From Microbacterium barkeri (GTDB lineage Bacteria; Actinomycetota; Actinomycetes; Actinomycetales; Microbacteriaceae), in contig NZ_BSEJ01000010.1 of NCBI RefSeq assembly GCF_027921765.1, forward strand, positions 1 through 64,000: 64,000 nt of DNA. Reading direction: 5' to 3'. How positions within the stretch are numbered: position 1 is the first letter of the stretch; each line of letters opens with the position of its first letter. A program made the translations under genes and the position numbers. The notes below the pieces were generated by a model. It did not search any database, had not been told where the DNA came from, and saw only the letters and a program-made list of their open reading frames with translations. Below are positions 43,194 through 51,300 of this stretch, piece by piece.

Positions 43194-43874
43194 TCAGGAG
43201 ACTTCCCTGCTCAACTTGCCCAGCCATTCGACGAGCAGCTGAGTCTCGGTGGCGCCCAGGATGTGTGGATGTGCAGCGGCAACCTCGATCGCCGCGTTGA
43301 GGGCGTCTCCCTGTCCGGTCGCCGTGCCGGTGATCGCCGCCATCACTCCCTCGCGCACAGCGTGGCTCAACTCCGGGTCCGGCTGCGCAAGGATGATCTG
43401 GCGCAGGGTGACGCCGATGTTCGAGACGAGGACATGGGCTGCGGCCTGATCCGGCGACACCGCCAGGCGACCCTGATCAGCGGCCCGCGAGGTGAGCCCT
43501 TTCAGTATCTCGTTCGCTCTCGACTGGCCGGCGGGCGAGTGGCCCGGGCTGACCTTGCCGTACATGAGGGTGTAGAAGCCCGGGTTGGTCAGGCCGAATG
43601 CGACGTGGGCATCCCATCCGGCCCGTATGTCCTGGATCGGGTCTCCTGAGGACTCCATCGCCGCCTTCTCGCCGAGGTAGAGGTCGAAGCCGTGCTCGAC
43701 GACGGCGTCGATCAACCCCTGCTTGGAGCCGAAGAAGTGGTACAGGGTCGGCATCTTCACGCCCACCGCGTCGCATACCGCGCGCAGGGAGAAGTCCTCG
43801 CCGGGCGAGGCGGCGATGAGGTCAGCGGCAGCGGAGATCAGCCTCTCCCGTGTATCACTCGACGCCATCTCCAT
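43194..43874 (-). CDS. TetR-family regulator
   Basis: A 226-residue regulator. The HTH is F-S-L-R-A-V-C-D-A-V-G-V-K-M-P-T-L-Y-H-F-F at residues about 28-48. The ligand domain has W-D-A-H-V-A-F-G-L-T-N-P-G-F-Y, as in TetR_C_33-like proteins. It is divergent from the SDR gene, and a palindrome lies in the 67-base gap. Confidence 0.9.
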   Translation of the reverse strand: MEMASSDTRERLISAAADLIAASPGEDFSLRAVCDAVGVKMPTLYHFFGSKQGLIDAVVEHGFDLYLGEKAAMESSGDPIQDIRAGWDAHVAFGLTNPGFYTLMYGKVSPGHSPAGQSRANEILKGLTSRAADQGRLAVSPDQAAAHVLVSNIGVTLRQIILAQPDPELSHAVREGVMAAITGTATGQGDALNAAIEVAAAHPHILGATETQLLVEWLGKLSREVS

Positions 43875-43894
43875 AATGTCGCTATAGTACCGTA

Positions 43895-43909
43895 TGTAGC
43901 CACGCTACA
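43895..43909. promoter_or_regulatory. TetR operator candidate
   Basis: TGTAGC-CAC-GCTACA is a perfect 6-3-6 palindrome in the gap between the TetR and SDR genes. A related GCTATAGTAC half lies just to its left. Confidence 0.65.
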
Positions 43910-43941
43910 TTGATACATACTGGTGACACAGAGGAAGCACG

Positions 43942-44697
43942 ATGACCGAGCACACTCTCGCAGGAAAGAACGTCCTCATCGCCGCGGGCGCGAAGAACCT
44001 CGGCGGCCTGATCGCCCGCCAGGCGGCCGAGGCCGGGGCGAACGTCGCGATCCACTACAACTCCGATTCGACGCGCCCGGACGCTGAGCGGACCCTTGCC
44101 GCTGTCGAGGCCGCCGGGGTCAAGGGCGCGATGTTCCAGGGTGATCTCACCGTCCCGGCCAACGTCGAGCGGCTGTTCGCCGATGCGGAGGCGGCGATCG
44201 GGAAGATCGACGTCGCCGTGAACACGGTCGGCAAGGTGCTGCGCAAGCCGATCGTCGAGACGACTGAAGACGAGTACGACTCGATGTTCGACATCAACTC
44301 CAAGGCCTCGTACTTCTTCATCAAGGAGGCCGGCAGGAAGCTTGCCGACGGCGGGAAGGTCATCACAATCGTCACCTCGCTGCTCGCGGCGTTCACCGAC
44401 GGGTACTCGACCTATGCCGGCGGCAAGTCACCTGTGGAGCACTTCACCCGTGCAGCGGCGAAGGAGTTCGCTGAGCGGGGCATCTCGGTCACCGCGATCG
44501 CGCCGGGGCCGATGGACACCCCGTTCTTCTACGGGCAGGAGACCCCTGAGCGGGTCGAGTTCCACAAGTCGCAGGGCATGGGGAACCAGCTGACCAAGAT
44601 CGAGGACATCGCACCCATCGTGCGCTTCCTCGCGACCGAGGGCTGGTGGATCACCGGGCAGACGATCTTCGCCAACGGCGGCTACACCACTCGCTGA
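43942..44697 (+). CDS. Short-chain dehydrogenase/reductase
   Basis: A 251-residue Rossmann oxidoreductase. The nucleotide loop is A-A-G-A-K-N-L-G-G (a variant of T-G-x3-G-x-G), V-N-T-V-G-K-V-L replaces the usual N-N-A-G, the catalytic pair is Y-S-T-Y-A-G-G-K, and P-G-P-M-D-T and A-N-G-G-Y end the protein. It probably acts on a small carbonyl or alcohol. It is followed 14 bases later by a SnoaL-like gene, and both are probably controlled by the TetR upstream. Confidence 0.9.
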   Translation: MTEHTLAGKNVLIAAGAKNLGGLIARQAAEAGANVAIHYNSDSTRPDAERTLAAVEAAGVKGAMFQGDLTVPANVERLFADAEAAIGKIDVAVNTVGKVLRKPIVETTEDEYDSMFDINSKASYFFIKEAGRKLADGGKVITIVTSLLAAFTDGYSTYAGGKSPVEHFTRAAAKEFAERGISVTAIAPGPMDTPFFYGQETPERVEFHKSQGMGNQLTKIEDIAPIVRFLATEGWWITGQTIFANGGYTTR

Positions 44698-44711
44698 CAG
44701 GGAGGGATGAG

Positions 44712-45041
44712 ATGACGGACCTGACGATCCCCGAGCCCGTGTCGTCGTTCATCGACGCCGTCAACCGACACGACGAGGCGGCGTTCCTCGGAGCGTTCAC
44801 CCCGGACGGCGCGGTCGACGACTGGGGCCGCGTGTTCACCGGACGCGACGAGATCAAACGATGGAGCGACAAGGAGTTCATCGGGGCGCGCGGCACGCTC
44901 GCCGTCGAGGAGGTCGACGTCGCGGGCAGCACGATCACCGTCGTCGGCGACTGGCGTTCGAACTACGCCAACGGACGCTCCACGTTCATCTTCGACATCG
45001 CAGGCGACAAGCTCGCGAAGATGACCATCCGCGAGGGCTGA
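44712..45041 (+). CDS. SnoaL/NTF2-like protein
   Basis: A 109-residue alpha-beta cone protein. F-I-D-A-V-N-R-H-D-E-A-A-F-L and F-T-P-D-G-A-V-D-D-W-G begin the fold, with G-R-D-E-I-K-R-W following. Such small proteins act as isomerases, hydrolases or binding partners. It is cotranscribed with the SDR gene, which suggests the two act on the same compound. GGAGGGA precedes the ATG. Confidence 0.82.
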   Translation: MTDLTIPEPVSSFIDAVNRHDEAAFLGAFTPDGAVDDWGRVFTGRDEIKRWSDKEFIGARGTLAVEEVDVAGSTITVVGDWRSNYANGRSTFIFDIAGDKLAKMTIREG

Positions 45042-45136
45042 GAACGCTTCTTCGTACCTCGAGCGGGCGTCTAGCATCCGGACGCCCGCTCGAGGTGCGC
45101 CACCACAGCTTTTCCCACGACCCGGAGGTATCCCCG

Positions 45137-46309
45137 ATGGCCACCGCTGCACTCGCCCGCCCCGGGCACCGCCGCTCCGAGGTGGGCCCCGTCGAGCTCT
45201 TCTTCGACCTGGTCTACGTCTTCGCGATCATCCAGCTGTCGCACCTGCTGATCGAGCATCTCTCCTGGGAGGGGGCCGCACAGACCGTCGTGGTGTTCGC
45301 CGCGGTGTGGTGGGGTTGGAACTACACGACCTGGGCGATGAACTGGCTCGACCCCGGTCGCACACAGGTCCAACTGCTTTGCGGAGTGCTCATGCTCACG
45401 GCGCTGGGCATGTCCATCGCCATCCCACGTGCGTTCGAGGATGCGGCCTGGCTCTTCGTCGGCTGCTACCTGCTCATGGGCGTCATCCGCCCGGTCTTCA
45501 TGATGATCGCGTACCGCGGTCACCGTCTCGCGGCCAACTACCGGATGCTGCTGCTGTGGACCCTCCTGGCGGGTGTGTTCTGGGTGCTCGGGGCGGCACT
45601 GCCCGCAGAATCGAGACTCGCCCTGTGGGTGGTTGCGGTCGTGGTCGACTATGCCGCGCCCCTCGCGCAGTACCGCATCCCGGGGCTCGGCTCCGCTCCG
45701 ATGGAGCACTGGGACACCGATGCCGACCACCTCGCCGAACGCAACCGCCTCGTGTTCATCATCGCGCTCGGAGAGTCGATTCTGCTCATGGGCGGCAGCA
45801 TTGTCGCCAGCGGACAGCTCACTGGATCACTTGCCTTGAGCGCAGTGATCGGTTTCGCGTCGCTGTTCGTCCTCTGGTGGAACTACTTCGCACTCGCAGG
45901 CCCGGAGACTCGCGGCGGCGATTCCTCGACGGCGGCACTGCGTTCGGCGTATGCGTACGCTCACGCGCTCATGGTCCTCGGCGCAATCCTCGTCGCGGTG
46001 TCGATCGAGCTGAGACTCTCGCACGACCACCTCACCCCTGCCACCGTCCTGGTGACATCGGCCGGACCGCTCGTCTACCTCGTCGGCAACATCCTCTTCC
46101 TCCGATCCCGCTTCGGACGCCTCGCCCGATCCCGCTTCATCGCCGCCGCAGTGCTCATGGTGCTGACATTCGTCGCGATGCCGCTGGCCAGACACCTCCC
46201 AGTGAGCGCCTTCAGCGTCGCCGTGCTCGCCGTGACCGCCACTCTCGCAGCACACACGGCCTACACCGCGCGACGCCAGGCGCAAGAGGACTCTCCACAG
46301 CAAACTTGA
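45137..46309 (+). CDS. Low-temperature-requirement protein A (LtrA) family membrane protein
   Basis: A 390-residue membrane protein with about ten to twelve helices. V-E-L-F-F-D-L-V-Y-V-F-A near residue 18 and H-L-A-E-R-N-R-L-V-F-I-I-A-L-G-E-S near residue 200 are the family signatures. The role is unclear beyond the name given in Listeria. It follows the SDR-SnoaL pair with about 95 bases between. Confidence 0.88.
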   Translation: MATAALARPGHRRSEVGPVELFFDLVYVFAIIQLSHLLIEHLSWEGAAQTVVVFAAVWWGWNYTTWAMNWLDPGRTQVQLLCGVLMLTALGMSIAIPRAFEDAAWLFVGCYLLMGVIRPVFMMIAYRGHRLAANYRMLLLWTLLAGVFWVLGAALPAESRLALWVVAVVVDYAAPLAQYRIPGLGSAPMEHWDTDADHLAERNRLVFIIALGESILLMGGSIVASGQLTGSLALSAVIGFASLFVLWWNYFALAGPETRGGDSSTAALRSAYAYAHALMVLGAILVAVSIELRLSHDHLTPATVLVTSAGPLVYLVGNILFLRSRFGRLARSRFIAAAVLMVLTFVAMPLARHLPVSAFSVAVLAVTATLAAHTAYTARRQAQEDSPQQT

Positions 46310-46340
46310 CCGGTCATTCAAGAATGGCTGTTCTTGGAGC

Positions 46341-46790
46341 ATGGTCGGGGTTGCGCAGTTCGATCGGCACGAGATGCTGCTGTCCTCCGCGCGCACCTTC
46401 GCCGAGCACGGCTTCGAAGCGTGCAGCGTGAATCGACTTGTGGACGTGCAGGCCACGTCGGATGCCGCTGAGGTGCTGTCTGCAATAGGGCATCGTGTCG
46501 TGCGTGTGCGGCCCACCGAAGAGGTCAGGAGGGTCGGCTCCGTCTTCGGCGCGATCGCCGTGGCACATCTGGCCAGGCTCCTGAGCGATGGAGAAGGCCT
46601 CGATCCGGATGTGCTCGAACCGGTGACTGCAGAGGTCGTGCGGGCGGGGCGGAGCATGACAGCCGTCGAACTCCTGCGTGTCCTGACGGAACTGCACGCT
46701 CTCAGCTACGCCTTCGCCGATCACTTCTCGGGCGTCGACGTCGTCCTGTCCCCCACGACAGCTCAGCCTCCGCCGCTCATCGGGACGATG
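46341..46790 (+). pseudogene. Hybrid relic: TetR N-terminus joined to an amidase C-terminal fragment
   Basis: One frame starts with a TetR helix-turn-helix beginning (L-L-S-S-A-R-T-F-A-E-H-G-F-E-A-C-S-V-N) and after about 38 residues switches to amidase-signature-family sequence: L-S-A-I-G-H-R-V, E-L-H-A-L-S-Y-A-F-A-D-H-F, and D-V-V-L-S-P-T-T-A-Q-P-P-P. The amidase lacks its Ser-Ser-Lys centre and is cut off by the convergent MarR gene. This is two gene scraps fused by deletion, not a functional fusion. Confidence 0.75.
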
Positions 46791-47218
46791 AGTGCATCCC
46801 GACATGCGCTGAGCAGTGCGTGGAGCTCGTTGCGCTGCTCCTGCCCGAGGTGCTCGGTCATGGCGCCGACGACGTCCGACACCGCGTTGTCGGCGCGTGC
46901 CAGGATTTCGGTTGCCGCGTGAGTGAGCATGGCTCCGCGTTCACGACGCGGGCCGGGCTCGGGGGCCCGCTCAACGAGGCCCTGCCTCTCCAACCCTTGA
47001 ACGAGCACGTTCATCGACTGGCGCGACACGAAGGTGCGCCGAGCCAGCTCTGATCCGGTGATGCCGGGCTCTTCGTGCAGGTTCCGCAGGCAGGCGTACT
47101 GAGAGACGCTGAGCCCGAGTGGACGCAGCACCTCATCCATCCGCTGGTTCAAGACGGCCTGGGTCTCCTTGATCAGCACGCCCAGCTGATCCGGAGACAC
47201 GTATCCTCCCGACTTCAT
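46763..47218 (-). CDS. MarR-family regulator
   Basis: A 151-residue regulator. The winged helix has I-T-G-S-E-L-A-R-R-T-F-V-S-R-Q-S-M-N-V-L-V and wing residues P-G-P-R-R-E-R-G-A. It is divergent from a VOC gene with two palindromes in the gap. The start is the ATG at 47216-47218, where the first palindrome begins. Confidence 0.88.
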   Translation of the reverse strand: MKSGGYVSPDQLGVLIKETQAVLNQRMDEVLRPLGLSVSQYACLRNLHEEPGITGSELARRTFVSRQSMNVLVQGLERQGLVERAPEPGPRRERGAMLTHAATEILARADNAVSDVVGAMTEHLGQEQRNELHALLSACRDALIVPMSGGG

Positions 47219-47263
47219 GTCAACAGTTTGACACACAATCCAGTCAGTGTCAGTATGTTGACA
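47218..47263. promoter_or_regulatory. Twin MarR-type operators
   Basis: TGTCAA-CAGT-TTGACA (47218-47233, perfect 6-4-6) and TGTCA-GTATGT-TGACA (47248-47263) share one half-site. They occupy nearly the whole 66-base gap between the MarR gene and the VOC gene. Binding there would block both promoters. Confidence 0.75.
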
Positions 47264-47284
47264 CCCCGATGATTGGAGAAACTC

Positions 47285-47659
47285 ATGAACAGCACGACCA
47301 GCGGCCCGGACTTCGTCTCGTTTCAGGTGCGCGATCTCGAGGCCTCCGCAGCGTTCTACGAGCACACCGTGGGCATGGTGCGGCTGCCTGCGCCGAACCC
47401 GGACGCCGCGGTGTTCTCGGCAGGGGACGCGACCTTTGCAGTGCGCGTCCCATTGCCTGGTGTCGACCTCGACGCCATCCCTCAACCGGGCGCCGGCATC
47501 GGCGTCTGGTTTCGCAACGAGGACGCGGCTGGCCTCCACGAGCGACTGAGCACCCAGGGCGTGGTGATCGTGCAGGGGCCGCTCGAAGGACCGTTCGGCA
47601 CGCAGTTCTCCTTCCGAGACCCCGACGGCTACATCGTCACGGTGCACTCGAAGGGCTGA
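47285..47659 (+). CDS. VOC-superfamily (glyoxalase/bleomycin-resistance-like) protein
   Basis: A 124-residue protein. F-Q-V-R-D-L-E-A-S-A-A-F-Y-E starts the first module, and F-R-D-P-D-G-Y-I-V-T-V-H ends the second. The ATG at 47285 has TTGGAGAA upstream. The divergent MarR with paired operators suggests induction by the compound it handles. Confidence 0.87.
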   Translation: MNSTTSGPDFVSFQVRDLEASAAFYEHTVGMVRLPAPNPDAAVFSAGDATFAVRVPLPGVDLDAIPQPGAGIGVWFRNEDAAGLHERLSTQGVVIVQGPLEGPFGTQFSFRDPDGYIVTVHSKG

Positions 47660-48531
47660 TCCGCCGGTCGGCGCCGGCCGGCGCGCTCGCGGTCGGCGCC
47701 GACGCGAGAAGCCGCAGCGCGTGCTCCGACGGGCTTACCGTCTCAGCGCGGTAGACGAACACCGTCTGTTCGGGGTCGTCGCCGGGCGTGAGCGCCTGAT
47801 AGGTGATGGTGAGCTCGCCGACGAGCGGATGGCGGCAACTCTTGGTGCCGGCGCTGCGTCGGTGGACGCGCTTGCGCGCCCAGAGGCGTCAGAAGTCGGG
47901 GCTGTGGATCGCCAGCTCGCCGACCAGGCGGCCGAGCGCCGGATCATCGGGGTGGTCCCCGGCGTCCATGCGCAGCATCGCGGCGGTATCGGCCGCGACC
48001 TGTCCCCCGTCGGCGTACAGGTCTCGTGCATGCGGGTCAAGGAAGACGAACCTGGCCTGGTTGCGCTCGGACACGGGCATGCCCTCGAAGTCCGCGATGA
48101 GCAGGCCGGCGAGGCGGTTGTGCGCCAGAACGTCCAGGCGTCGGCCGAGGACGAAGGCCGGTCGCAACGGGGCCTCGAACACGTCCAGGAGCGCCCGTGT
48201 CTCCGGATGCAGCCGCTGCGGTTTGTCCGAGCGCGGACGGGCTGGCCGCTGCCTGGCGATGGCGTGCATATGCATGCGCTCGGCGTCGTCGAGCTGAAGC
48301 GCTCCGGCGATCGCGTCAAGGACCTCTGGTGATGCGCTCTTGCTGCGCCCCTGTCCCAGGCGGGTGTAATAGTCGACGCTCACGCCGGCCAGCATCGCGA
48401 GCTCCTCCCGCCGCAGCCCCTCCACCGGGGCGACGCCCGGCAGCATCGGAGATCCCAGCACGCTCGGGTGTCAGACGACCCCGTGCTGCGCGAAGGAAGT
48501 CCGCCAGTCGGGGTTCCGGGTGCTCGGGCAT
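47637..48531 (-). pseudogene. HTH/MmyB-like ligand-binding transcription regulator, broken
   Basis: The gene reads L-A-D-F-L-R-A-A-R-G-R-L-T-P-E from 48531, shifts frame, and continues with G-L-R-R-E-E-L-A-M-L-A-G-V-S-V-D-Y-Y-T-R-L (XRE helix-turn-helix) and the MmyB-like domain F-L-D-P-H-A-R-D-L-Y. A single TGA after H-S-P-D-F interrupts it. The same frame then goes on with R-L-W-A-R, H-P-L-V-G-E-L-T-I-T-Y-Q-A-L and H-A-L-R-L-L-A-S to a stop at 47637. One frameshift and one nonsense change are enough to explain it, so the decay is recent. The last 23 bases overlap the VOC gene. Confidence 0.82.
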
Positions 48532-48677
48532 GTCTCCAGTTTCCCAGGTGTCACGGCGGCATGACGACGCGAAGGGTGCCCAATCTGTCCTAGGTACCAC
48601 CGGGCCTTCTCCATGTCGTCATGCCTTTCGACGATGGATGGGCCGCGTACGGCGGCGCATGTTCCATCGGAAGGAAA

Positions 48678-49556
48678 CTGAATCGACCTCAAGCAAGGAT
48701 GGAACTCGATGAACAGGGAGTATTCGCCGGAGATGCGTGAGCGGGCGTTGCGGATGCTCGCGGAGACGCGGCCGTCGCACCCGACGATGATGAGCGCCGT
48801 CCGCCATGTGGCCGGGCTGTTGGGGATGAGCCCGGAGACGCTGCGGCTGTGGCAGCGGCGGGCCGAGGTCGGCGCGGGTGTGAAGCCGGGGCTGACGACC
48901 GATGCGGCGGCGGAGATCAAGCGGCTGCAGAAGGAAAACGCCGAGCTGCGCAGGGCCAATGAGATGGCGTCAACCGGCGGTTCACCGCCGACGCGCCACG
49001 CCGGCTCTGGGTCTGCGACGTGACCTATGTCGCGACGTGGTCCGGGTTCGCGTATGTCGCGTTCGTCACCGACGTCTACTCCCGCCGCATCGTGGGCTGG
49101 AACGTCGCCGCGACGCTGAAGGCCGAGATCTTGCCGCTGCAGGCGCTCGACATGGCCGCGTGGGACCCCGACGGCGACCTCACCGGGCTGACGCATCACT
49201 CGGACCACGGCTCGAACTACATGGCGATGGTCTACACCGACCGCGTCGTCGAGCTCGGCGCCATGCCCTCCACCGGGACCGTCGGCGACTCGTTCGATAA
49301 CGCCCTCGCGGAGGCGGTCAACGGCCTCTACAAGACCGAGCTGATCCGTCAGCGCGGACCGTGGCGAACCGTCGAGCAAGTCGGGCTCGCGACGCTCGAG
49401 TACGTCTGGTGGTGGAACAACCAACGCCTCCACGGCGAGCTCGACATGCGCACCCCGATCGAGGTCGAAGACGCGTACTACGCTGACCTGGAATCAGCCA
49501 ATCCGGCACCTGCTGGACAAGGCTCCCGATAGGAACGAAAGTCAGGCCGATTCAGT
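48678..49556 (+). mobile_element. IS3-family element with internal deletion
   Basis: Terminal inverted repeats ACTGAATCGACCT (48678-48690) and AGGCCGATTCAGT (49544-49556) match at 12 of 13 positions. Inside lie orfA and the 3' part of orfB. The element is about 880 bp, some 350-400 bp shorter than usual IS3 members. No clear target duplication is seen. Confidence 0.8.
48710..49532 (+). pseudogene. IS3 transposase orfA plus truncated orfB
   Basis: orfA (from 48710) has the HTH Y-S-P-E-M-R-E-R-A-L-R-M-L and the leucine-zipper end E-I-K-R-L-Q-K-E-N-A-E-L-R-R-A-N-E. Right after this the reading shifts into orfB at L-W-V-C-D-V-T-Y-V-A-T-W (first catalytic Asp), then H-S-D-H-G-S-N-Y (second Asp) and E-A-V-N-G-L-Y-K-T-E-L (Glu) to the stop at 49532. 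The N-terminal 100 or so residues of OrfB are deleted. The DDE triad survives, but the protein is incomplete. Confidence 0.85.
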
Positions 49557-49986
49557 CGAAGCCGATGAGCCGCTGCACCGCTTCCTGCCGCGCCGACCAA
49601 CGAGCATCGGCGGCGGCGCGTCGCGACCCAGCAAGCGCCTCCTTCGAGCGCCTGTTGGACCAGTAGGTGCCGATGCCGGCGACGACCAAGGAGAGAAAAA
49701 CTGTGGCCCCGAGAGTCCGGGCCCGAAGGCCCGAATAGTCACCGGGGCGTACGCCTTCGATCCTATCAGTGCCGGCTACTCGGCCACTCCTCCGCGACTT
49801 CAGGTTCTGCAGGTACCCCTCGGCCATCGCCAGGGCCACCTCGGCCTGCACGAGCTCATGCTCGCCCTCGCCGATCCGGCCCTCAGGCACCATTTCCTGA
49901 TTGGCTGTCGGCGAAAGCAGACCCCACGGGACAGGCGGGGCGACTCGGCCCTCATGCACTGGCGGCGCTTTCGTTGCCGGCGTCAT
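49552..49986 (-). CDS. Unrecognised single-helix membrane protein, possibly cut by the IS3 end
   Basis: A 144-residue frame. The N-terminus is Pro-rich and polar. One membrane helix (L-G-A-T-V-F-L-S-L-V-V-A-G-I-G) lies near residue 92, followed by a basic, Ala-rich tail. The stop codon falls within the right inverted repeat of the IS3 element, so the original C-terminus may be missing. No family recognised. Confidence 0.45.
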   Translation of the reverse strand: MTPATKAPPVHEGRVAPPVPWGLLSPTANQEMVPEGRIGEGEHELVQAEVALAMAEGYLQNLKSRRSGRVAGTDRIEGVRPGDYSGLRARTLGATVFLSLVVAGIGTYWSNRRSKEALAGSRRAAADARWSARQEAVQRLIGFD

Positions 49987-50002
49987 GAGCTCGGGTCAGG
50001 CC

Positions 50003-50548
50003 TCAGGCGCTGTTGCGCGGGTCGAAGCTCGCGTCCCAGTACGGCTTCGGGCACCCGTCGGCACTCGCCCCCTCGCGCAGTTCGAAGTGCCACGGTTCGT
50101 TGTCGAAGATCTGGCACAGGTCGTAGCGCGCGCCGTTCTCCTGGAGCCACGCTGCGGCATCCCAGTAGCCGATGTCGATGGCCTCGCCGGTCGTGTGCGC
50201 CGATCCCTCGGGCGTCGCGACCCAGCGGGCGGCGGCCGACTCGGACCCGTGCTCTTGGACCGCCTCCTCATAGAGGCGCTGCTGATGCTCGACCGAGCGC
50301 CAGCCGCTGTTGACGAAGAACTCGATGCCCTCCTCGGCGGCGTCGGCGGAGGCCGCCCGCACGGCCGCGACGAGGTCGGGATCGAGGTTCGTGATGCCGG
50401 GATACGTGTCGTCGAGCGTCGTCTCTTCCGGCAGGGTCCCGTCGGCGAACCGCGGATCCGCGGAGTCGGGAGCCGCCCCGCAGGCGGCCGCGCCGAGCAT
50501 CACTGCCACAAGGGCACTGGCAGACAAGATGCGCTTCGTGAATGTCAT
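50003..50548 (-). CDS. D-Ala-D-Ala carboxypeptidase, M15B VanY-like lipoprotein
   Basis: A 181-residue exported peptidase. A signal with lipobox ends at Cys23. Zinc ligands are visible: His118 and Asp125 in S-A-H-T-T-G-E-A-I-D and His154 in E-P-W-H-F-E. The N-S-G-W-R-S substrate loop is near residue 80. It trims terminal D-alanine from peptidoglycan stems. It is divergent from a VanRS-like two-component pair, an arrangement seen in glycopeptide-response loci. No vanHAX genes are present. Confidence 0.88.
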   Translation of the reverse strand: MTFTKRILSASALVAVMLGAAACGAAPDSADPRFADGTLPEETTLDDTYPGITNLDPDLVAAVRAASADAAEEGIEFFVNSGWRSVEHQQRLYEEAVQEHGSESAAARWVATPEGSAHTTGEAIDIGYWDAAAWLQENGARYDLCQIFDNEPWHFELREGASADGCPKPYWDASFDPRNSA

Positions 50549-50634
50549 ACCCCCAGCTCACGCGGGCGCGTGTTGCGAGAGCGTATGCCGTTTTCGATAC
50601 GCGGACGATATGTGCGCGTTCGTACGATGGGCGC

Positions 50635-51300
50635 ATGCGCGTGCTGATCGTCGAAGACGAGCCCCTCCTCGCCGAAGCGGTCCGTGACGGGCTGCGCCTG
50701 GAAGCGATCAGCGCCGACATCGCGCGCGACGGCGACTCGGCGCTCGAGGCGCTGTCGGTCACGGAGTACGACATCGCGCTGATCGACCGCGATATCCCCG
50801 GCCCATCCGGCGACGAGGTCGCCCGCCGGATCGTCGCCTCAGGGGAAGGACCGGCGATCCTCATGCTGACGGCCGCCGACCGGCTCGACGACAAGGAGAC
50901 CGGCTTCGAGCTCGGAGCCGACGACTACCTCACGAAGCCGTTCGCGATGCGCGAGCTCGTGCTGCGGATCCGCGCCCTCGCCCGACGCAGAGACCGACGG
51001 CGACCGCCGATCCTCGAAGCCGCAGGACTGCGCGTGGATCCCTTCCGCCGCGAGGTCTACCGTGACGGCCGCTACGTCGCCCTCACCCGCAAGCAGTTCG
51101 CCGTCCTCGAAGTGCTCGTCGACGCCGCCGGGGGCGTGATCAGCGCCGAGGAGCTGCTCGAACGCGCATGGGATGAGAACGCCGACCCGTTCACGAACGC
51201 CGTGCGCATCACCGTGTCATCCCTGCGCAAACGCCTCGGCGAACCGATGCTCATCGAAACGGTGCCTGGCGTCGGATACCGCATCGCGGTGCCGTCATGA
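50635..51300 (+). CDS. OmpR/VanR-like response regulator
   Basis: A 221-residue regulator. The receiver domain has acidic residues E-D-E near residue 8, the phospho-acceptor Asp51 in L-I-D-R-D-I-P-G and the switch Lys in L-T-K-P-F. The winged-helix output domain has L-T-R-K-Q-F-A-V-L-E and V-P-G-V-G-Y-R-I. The ATG at 50635 is preferred over upstream Met codons in the promoter region. The stop overlaps the kinase start. Confidence 0.92.
   Translation: MRVLIVEDEPLLAEAVRDGLRLEAISADIARDGDSALEALSVTEYDIALIDRDIPGPSGDEVARRIVASGEGPAILMLTAADRLDDKETGFELGADDYLTKPFAMRELVLRIRALARRRDRRRPPILEAAGLRVDPFRREVYRDGRYVALTRKQFAVLEVLVDAAGGVISAEELLERAWDENADPFTNAVRITVSSLRKRLGEPMLIETVPGVGYRIAVPS

Noticed and set aside
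42898..43227. 110-codon minus-strand frame between the ychF tail and the TetR gene
   Set aside because: No motif, composition like random high-GC sequence, and it runs through the ychF tail in the wrong frame. Reported only as a degenerate gap.
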